This document shows, piece by piece, positions 57,662-64,000 of a stretch of DNA of 64,000 nucleotides. The stretch covers positions 2,517,001 to 2,581,000 of the forward strand of contig CALZFC010000042.1 in assembly GCA_945643635.1 (NCBI GenBank), given 5' to 3'. The first letter of the stretch is position 1; every line of letters starts with the position of its first letter. The translations under genes and the position numbers were made by a program. Origin of the DNA: Allodiplogaster sudhausi (Eukaryota > Nematoda > Chromadorea > Rhabditida > Diplogasteridae). Below the pieces are notes generated by a model, which was given only the letters and a program-made list of their open reading frames with translations, was not told the origin of the DNA and ran no database searches.

Positions 57662-59817
57662 ATGCCGTGGCTGAAGAGTCGTCGTCGTGTGTGGGAGACG
57701 GCCCTTTTCTCCGCTGCTCTTCTCTTCATCTTCCTCGTATTCCTCTTCTCTTCTTCGCCTCGAGAATATGGAATCTTTGCGCATTTTCGTCCAACTCCCG
57801 AGAACGCCAGTGAAAGGTAGGTTAAAAGTCCTCTGCTTTATTCTTTGTAAACTACATTCATGTTCTCTGCTCTCTGCTTTGTTAAGTCTCATTATCATGG
57901 TTGAGTAATTTTATATCTAATTTTTTTTCCGAAGACATGCTCTTATTGTTAGAAAAGGCCCATGATGAAAAGAATAGCTTTGAAATTGTATGCTGATGCC
58001 GTCTTAATGACAAATGCATTGCAATATGGGTGGATGCTACGTAATCGTTCCGAGGAAAGGAGAGTCGTCATCGTTTTTTTTTCCCGAATTATTGCGGGAG
58101 AAGACAAATATTTGGGCTGCTTTCGCTTTGCCATCTCGCCTTTCTTCTCTCATCAACCATTCGTGTACTCATCAATTCCTCAGGCGTATTGCAGGGCGAG
58201 AATGAAAATGAAGATGCAAATCAAGATTGTGCCAGATTGAAGAAGAATGAAATTGGAGTGTTTTTGTGTGTGTGAGAGAGAGATTTCTACAGAGGAGGAG
58301 AGAAAGATAAAAAAGAAATGGATGAAGAAACGAGATTGATGGTGTATCCAGGTAAAAATGAAAGACAATCATAATAGAGTTTATTTAATTGCCCGAGGGC
58401 AGTATTAGCAATTGTTGGGGAGAGAGAGAGATAAAGAGATGGAGATAGAGTGAGCAGGAGAGAGAGAGAGAGAGAGTGGAGAGAGAATAAGAGGGAAGCC
58501 GCTCTCGATTGTATCTACATCTACATGAAAATACATGAGATGAATCTGGCCATACTCTCGTTTCTTCGTGCTCATCCCGTAATTTCTTATCTTGTACAAA
58601 ATCTCTTGTATGGATCGTTGTGCGAATGAGACATAATAGTGACATTATGGTAACATTCTTAGTAATGGCAAATGAAGATTCCTCTCTTGAGATGGCATCA
58701 GTTCATCCACTTCGATGTCTCTTCAGTGCTTTCCTCAGACGGAGCTCGCCGTCTTCCTTCTGCTGGCTCTCTCTTCTGCTACGTCGTCACTTCTCCCAAA
58801 TATCACTCTACCCGAGTTCGCTTCATTTATCTTTCCTTTCCTTTTTATTTCCGTGTCTGTCTAACTCTACCCTCTCACTTTTCACTCTCTCTCTCTCATC
58901 TTCCATTCTCACCTTTTCGCTTTAGGTGATATCAGTAAATGAGACTTGGCTGCCAGAGTGCGATCACGGAGAGTTCTTCACATCAGTCCCTCAGCCTCAA
59001 GATGACAGATTCAGCTTGTCAGTTCCTATGTCCTTTTGGTTATTAAACTATTCAAGTTCAACATACGATTGAAGATAATTTGTAGGAGTTCCTCAATCCC
59101 TTTTTCCTTCGTCTTCGAAGGAATTCCCGACGAGTATGTACTTCTTTTCCAGTTGGTTCCTTCAGTTTTTTTTTCTCTTAGATATGTAACACCTAAATTA
59201 TCGAAACCTATTTGGTTGCTCTTTTTCGCGAATATGAAATAGAATCCTCCTCTCTCAGCAAAACTATGTCATCACTGCAGTTCCTCTATCAACGATATCC
59301 ACAGTTCGACTGGTATTATAAGGTCTGTCCATGGAGGATTTTCGAAAATTGTGAAGACAATTAAAGGTGTTAGAATTAAAATTTCCAGGCTGACGATGAC
59401 ACATTCGTGATTGTGGAGAATCTTCGCGCTTTCCTTGGGAAACTCAATCCGGAAAAGCCGAGCTACATTGGCTATCGAATGAAACCGTATCTGGTATGCA
59501 CTCTCCTCGCACATCTTTTCACTTTTTTCACTATCAAACATATTATTTATTCTTTAACATTTACTACTTATACATCGAGTGTTTGGCAATCTCGCCATGT
59601 GATGTTAAATTGATTATTAGAAGCATGGCTACAACTCGGGCGGAGCTGGCTACGTTCTTTCCCGAGCAGCTCTGCGCCTCTTCAACGAGCACCTTCTCGC
59701 AGGAAACAACCCAACTGCCTGTCCATTCAGCGAGTACGAAGATGTCGGCATTGCAAAGTATGTGCATTCCTTTCCTTTTATGCCCTCTACTACTGTGTTC
59801 TCTCCTTTCCTCCTTCC

Positions 59818-59854
<37 letters not shown>

Positions 59855-59870
59855 CTCCGTTCCTCTTTTT

Positions 59871-59927
<57 letters not shown>

Positions 59928-60374
59928 TTTCTCCGTTCCTCTTTTTATCTTCTCTCTCTCTCTCTCTCTATCTCGCAGATGTCTTGAGTCTCTTGGTATC
60001 GTGCCGATCGACACTCGGAACTCGCGTCTTCAGCAGCGCTTCAATGCCTACAGCGCGACTGACATCTTCGAGAAGAGAATCGGCGAAGAGTGGGTCTACG
60101 ACCCGCAGATCGGGGTAGGACCTTCTTCGGATACTTCTCGAAACTTTTATTTTTGGGATTTGGCTGAAGTTGTCTGGTCATCAGAAAACCATTTGAAGAA
60201 ATAGAAAATGAAGAAGCGAGTTGAGTGATGTTTCTGGTTGAGGGAGAGGCGGCGATGGCGGCTGACCTGGTGAGTCTGCACCACGTGTCCCCCCAAGACA
60301 TGCGCACTTACCACCAACTCGTGCACAAGGTCGGCCGCGCACTCGAGAGGAGAAGAGTCAACCGGACTGGATGA
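57662..60374 (+). CDS. C1GALT1: Core 1 beta-1,3-galactosyltransferase-like (GT31, C1GALT1 type)
   Basis: Secure exons: 57662-57816 (start), 58926-59017, 59086-59133, 59259-59322, 59389-59493, 59621-59757, 59979-60114, 60243-60374, preceded by about 58739-58815. The family adds galactose to GalNAc-Ser/Thr in the Golgi to make the core 1 O-glycan. Seen: a type II start (MPWLKSRRR, then [17 protein letters not shown]); [17 protein letters not shown] and [27 protein letters not shown] with the DDD metal site; [20 protein letters not shown] then YVLSRAAL; and [19 protein letters not shown] with the EDV motif; C-terminal [20 protein letters not shown]. Vertebrate C1GALT1 has the same ADWFLKADDDTY and [12 protein letters not shown]. 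Exons from 58926 on are in phase; the stem exon(s) between 57816 and 58739 are unresolved ([20 protein letters not shown] at 58195-58255 is a candidate). It ends 228 bp from the convergent receptor gene. Confidence 0.9.
59818..59975. repeat. (CT)n block with internal duplication, in a galactosyltransferase intron
   Basis: Two copies of ttttctccgttcctcttttt then atcttctc inside CT runs. The tract runs into the acceptor of the exon at 59979. Confidence 0.9.
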
Positions 60375-60602
60375 GTCATCCTTATCTCTCTCTCTCTTTC
60401 TCCCTCTCTCTTCGCTCTCTCTCTCTCCCTCTCTCTCTCTCTCTTTTCTTCATAACATCCACACACCAAAGGCGTGTCTCCAAAGTCTTATGGGTATCTC
60501 TTGCTTTCAGGTCCTTTTCCCTATTGCCTTTCATCACCACAAAGTAGCTCGTCTAGCTTGTGTTCATATCTTTGTATGTATATTTATTGACGAGGATAAA
60601 GT

Positions 60603-62809
60603 TCAAGCCCTTGCTGTGATGGTGAGAATGGTGGTGATGATATTGGTGATCTGGAAGAAAGTCATGGCAATCAGATCGATACGGTCGAAGAGTCGCGTCC
60701 ATTGTGCGGAGAGATGTTCTTCTGAGATCAGCTCTGCCAGCTGAGAAGTCAGCAGACGAAGTTGGCCCACTACTCGAACATCTCTTAATATTTTGTAAGT
60801 CTTCCTAAATCCTTATCTTTCGAATCAAATCAAATAAGTTGGCATGACGAACTTTTCACGTTCCGATATCGCGAGCGTTTGCTGATCCATCTCGTGTGTC
60901 TTGATTCGTTGGTCATACTTTTTGAACAACAATATCTGGAAACTCTCCGATAGCACGAGAAACCTCAAGAACATGGGGATTTACGGACCTTCTGGAGCAT
61001 CTTTCGTGGGATCCATTTTCTGGTTGTAGCTCTCTCATGGAGAAGAGAAAGAAGACAAGTGACGAGAGTGGCCAGGGCACAGATGATCTCCTCAGACAAT
61101 ACGAAGACTCCTCAACAAGAAACAACTCTCCCATCACAACTAACTGACAGAATAGACTTTACATTCCAGAGATCTTGCTTGAAATGAAGCCTTCCCACCG
61201 TTTCTTGCACGTCCTTTGTGACCCTTTTCATTGACTAACCGAGCAGCGGCAGTTTGTTTGACTTTGGCATCTCTTCCGAAAAAGATGCGAGCACCATGGA
61301 CATTGACAGGAGAGTCGTCACTCCAAGTGTCACCTCAATTCAAGGCCATTTCCATCTGGGGTCGTTTCTTGTTTCATCCGAATTGTAACTCGAAGAGTTG
61401 GTAACCTTTTCATATCGAAAGCCAGTGGCCTCAGTCGGCATGAAGAGGCCGAAGATGCAAATGGTTGCGCAGATGAAAGTGGGAAGAACGAACACGAAGA
61501 AGTAGTACGTCCACTTCCGACGGATCACCAGGTCGTAGTGCACCTCAAGGGAACAACTCAATGGAGTCTAGAAATACATAACAGGAGAAGGCAGCGGACT
61601 TCGTCATAAATCTTCCCGTCGTCATAAGAACTATCCTCGTAGAAGGTGACAATGATGGAATCCAGTATCCACTCTGTGTTTCCCTTAATCATATCATATC
61701 CCTTGGTTTCTTTAGTATGTATTTCGGTTCGCGCATGCATACATACATATGTATGTACATACAATTGATACATATGGATATCTAACTTGATATAACGCGG
61801 TTCTCTTTTTCTCGATTGGGAAGTCTTTGGTACCAATACCCATACACACCTGAATGTTTCACATTTCTTTTTTATCCACAATATGTTATTCCTGGAAACA
61901 AATTCTTGTGAAATTTCCTTTTTTTATATAAATATATAAATAAGCAGCCTTCATTGACTTGCCTCATCGTTTCCAAATGCCCACGGGCCGACTTTGATTT
62001 GACATTTCTGTTCGTCAAATGGAAAATGGCCCATGTCAAAGCTGCACGGATTTACGACTATCTGACAACAAAATGATAGATTCACGAGCTTAATGCTATT
62101 TCAAGTATGATTGGTTAACCTGCGGGATGCGCATTACAACAGTTCCGTTGTTGTAGATCATCGCTCTTCTTCGTGCAGTAGAGATCAAATTTATACGAGA
62201 TGTACTGAAGGAATATAATGAGATGTTTACAAAAATATTATATTAAACTGTGTTCCTTAAAGCCATACCTTGAAAACATGGAGATGTCCGACTTCCAAAT
62301 TTCTGCATCTGGAACCTTAAAATGAGGATGAATTCGCTTTACCGTCAGCGGCCGAAAAAGTCACAGATGAAACAATCTCAAAAATTATACCTTGATTTCC
62401 GAAATATTAGTTTGCTCGGTGTTCCTTTCCCAAGTAAGCGAGGGATCCGTCCACTTCAACTCGAGTACAATGTAAAAATGAATGGACTGCTCGACTTGAT
62501 TCTATAAATGTCATATTTTTGAAAATAAATTAGTTTTTCCACATAAATACCACTGACCACGGAGAGAAGTCGAAACTGAGTCATAGAGACAGTAACATTC
62601 GTCGGCAGAGAGACATTGCCTGGCCGAACTCGAATGTCATAGCTTCCGAAGAGCATATTGTACACTGTCATCTCGCCAGCTTCTATTTCTTAAACACCCA
62701 CGAATATCTTACAGAAATAAGACAATTACTGCAGGTCAATTTTCACCAAATATTACTAACTGTAAATGCAAGCAAGACAGGCGATAACAGACAGCCATCG
62801 AACCGTCAT
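60603..62809 (-). CDS. Cys-loop ligand-gated ion channel subunit (nicotinic type, non-alpha)
   Basis: Exons high to low: 62761-62809, 62558-62682, 62391-62501, 62269-62315, 62120-62204, 61963-62061, 61600-61671, 61406-61543, 61240-61333, 60989-61110, 60860-60935, 60603-60781; 1197 nt, 398 residues, all in phase. Signal peptide MTVRWLSVIACLACIY; ligand domain with YDIRVRP and VPDAEIW; canonical Cys-loop CSFDMGHFPFDEQKC (residues 145-159, 13 between cysteines); TM1 after VIRRKWTYYFFVFVLP; TM2 YEKVTLGVTTLLSMSMVLA; TM3 LSEEIICALATLVTCLLSLL; short intracellular loop; TM4 DLIAMTFFQITNIITTILTI. Glu at the start of TM2 and no PAR motif point to a cation channel. Loop C lacks adjacent cysteines, so it is a non-alpha subunit. 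The intron after 61963 has a strong GC donor (GAG/GCAAGT). The ligand cannot be told from sequence. Confidence 0.92.
61738..61766. repeat. TACA/CATA microsatellite
   Basis: Short catacatacatatgtatgtacatac array in an intron. Similar ones occur at about 19345-19378, 30812-30855, 38217-38250, 42553-42570 and 63875-63900. Confidence 0.8.
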
Positions 62810-63137
62810 GGGCAGGCAGTGTTATTCACTTTCTAAAGCGCATAACATAGATTTCTATGGGGGTCCATTCCTTTAGCCGAGAAATATGTTGGCATGGAGA
62901 ATGATGCCGAGGAGGGAAAAACTTGAGCGATCTTGGGTGCGAAAGAGAAAGAGAGAAAGCGTAAAATAAAAGCTTCACACAACGTGTCATTTTTGGTCTT
63001 TTTCGTAGTCTTGACGTGATGGAATAAAGAAAGAGTAGCATGGATATTAGATTTCTTTCGTTTCCCTGCTTGTATTTTGTACCAACTCCTATGCTTCAAT
63101 CTTCATTTGACAGCTTTATTCAGTGATGGATGAGAAA
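62810..63137. promoter_or_regulatory. Spacer between the two receptor genes
   Basis: 328 bp between the start of the 60603-62809 subunit and the stop of the upstream paralogue. It must carry the downstream gene's promoter or be part of a shared transcript. No motif is identified. Confidence 0.4.
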
Positions 63138-63352
63138 TCAGACTTTTGGTCGTGAGAAGAGAATGACGAAGGTGGTGATGAGATTGGCAATCTGGAAGAT
63201 GACCATGGCGAGGATGTCGAGGCGGTCGAAGAGTCGCGTCCACTGAGCAGCCAAGTGCTCGTCCGAGATCAGCTCAGCCAGGTGAGCAGTCAGCACTCGC
63301 AGCTGGCGCACCACCAAGGACTTGCTGAAATATGTCATCTCTCTCTCTCTCA

Positions 63353-63392
<40 letters not shown>

Positions 63393-64000
63393 CTCTCTCT
63401 CTCACTCTCTTTCTTTCTCTCGCTCACTCTCTCTCTTTCTCTCGCTCACTTCCTCGTGTCTCTCTCTCTCTCTTTCTCTATCTCACTCACTCTCCATTGC
63501 TTTTATGCAATCAATTCGTAATCGTAAATAGAATCCATGGATTGACTACTGAAATGAGGAGAGGATCAGCAACCTCTGCGTATGAGACACCAGCGTTTGC
63601 TGGTCAATCTCATGAACTTGGATGCGTTTGTCGTATCGTTTGAAGAGGAGCCACTTCAAGCAAAAGGCGAACTCTGGATTGCAGCTGTCTGCACATTCTA
63701 ACCTTCTGCAGCAGTCTTGGAGGTGTCCATTTCCTAGTTGTGGCTCTTTCGTGCACGAGAGAGAAGAAGCAAGTGACCAGAGTCGCAAGAGTGCAGATCA
63801 TCTCCTCTGCCAGCACGAACACTCCTGCTATGTCATATTCCCTTCAACAATTCAGAATATCTTTGTAATAAATACATACATACATACATATGTACATATG
63901 TCATGATTAGCACGCTCAGTAATAAACTTCTGTAAAATGGAAAGTTCGACCAAGCCGCGGCAGCTTGTTCGACTTAGGCATGGATTCTGACATCGATTCG
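63138..64000 (-). CDS. Second Cys-loop receptor subunit, C-terminal half (5' end beyond window)
   Basis: Exons 63951-64000 (open at the window edge), 63703-63824, 63574-63653 and 63138-63324 join in phase. The first ends ESMPKSNKLPRLG, the outer end of TM2; then TM3 VFVLAEEMICTLATLVTC with VHERATTRKW; WLLFKRYDKRIQVHEIDQQT; and TM4 LDILAMVIFQIANLITTFVI ending SRPKV. It is a close tandem paralogue of the 60603-62809 subunit: the TM3 exon has the same length (122 nt) and the phrases HERATTRKW and QWTRLFDR are shared. The last two exons differ in phase from the paralogue (phase 2 instead of 1). The ligand-binding half lies outside the window. Confidence 0.9.
63338..63490. repeat. (CT)n tract in a receptor intron
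   Basis: Dense CT with TTTCTTT and CACT breaks between the last two exons of the second subunit. Confidence 0.9.

Overview
The window is nuclear DNA of an invertebrate bilaterian animal. Every recognisable gene is cut by many short GT-AG introns, the proteins are metazoan families (gremlin-type BMP antagonist, aftiphilin, class IV histone deacetylase, NMNAT, IL-17, Na+/Ca2+ exchanger, HYLS1, core 1 galactosyltransferase, Cys-loop receptors), and introns and intergenic DNA are packed with (GA)n/(CT)n tracts. I cannot place it to phylum from sequence alone. An IL-17 and a gremlin together fit a lophotrochozoan or an early-branching ecdysozoan better than an insect. Gene models were built by hand from splice signals, reading phase and remembered family motifs. 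Nearly all junctions keep phase, which is strong internal support.

Layout: 808-2432 (+) gremlin/DAN family; 5310-9415 (-) aftiphilin; 10350-12628 (+) HDAC11, head-to-head with aftiphilin; 13999-15865 (+) NMNAT; 19090-22952 (+) IL-17-like cytokine; 25103-37643 (-) Na+/Ca2+ exchanger (NCX) of 26 coding exons, with a second tandem copy of the last exon and a 2.4 kb inverted-repeat element in its last intron; 37644-51879 a 14 kb simple-repeat-rich region with the end of one multi-pass membrane protein (40099-40669, -) and some orphan open frames; 51880-53653 (-) HYLS1; 54625-56058 (+) a small disordered protein; 57662-60374 (+) core 1 beta-1,3-galactosyltransferase; 60603-62809 (-) a Cys-loop receptor subunit; 63138 to the window end (-) a second, paralogous subunit.

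The genes do not form one pathway; this is ordinary animal gene order. The most notable points are the duplicated NCX terminal exon (two alternative C-termini), the foldback element with tRNA-like modules at its inner ends, five candidate GC-AG introns in five different genes, a one-base frame break at an otherwise clean HDAC11 splice junction, and an IL-17 lacking one cysteine of the usual C-terminal pair.
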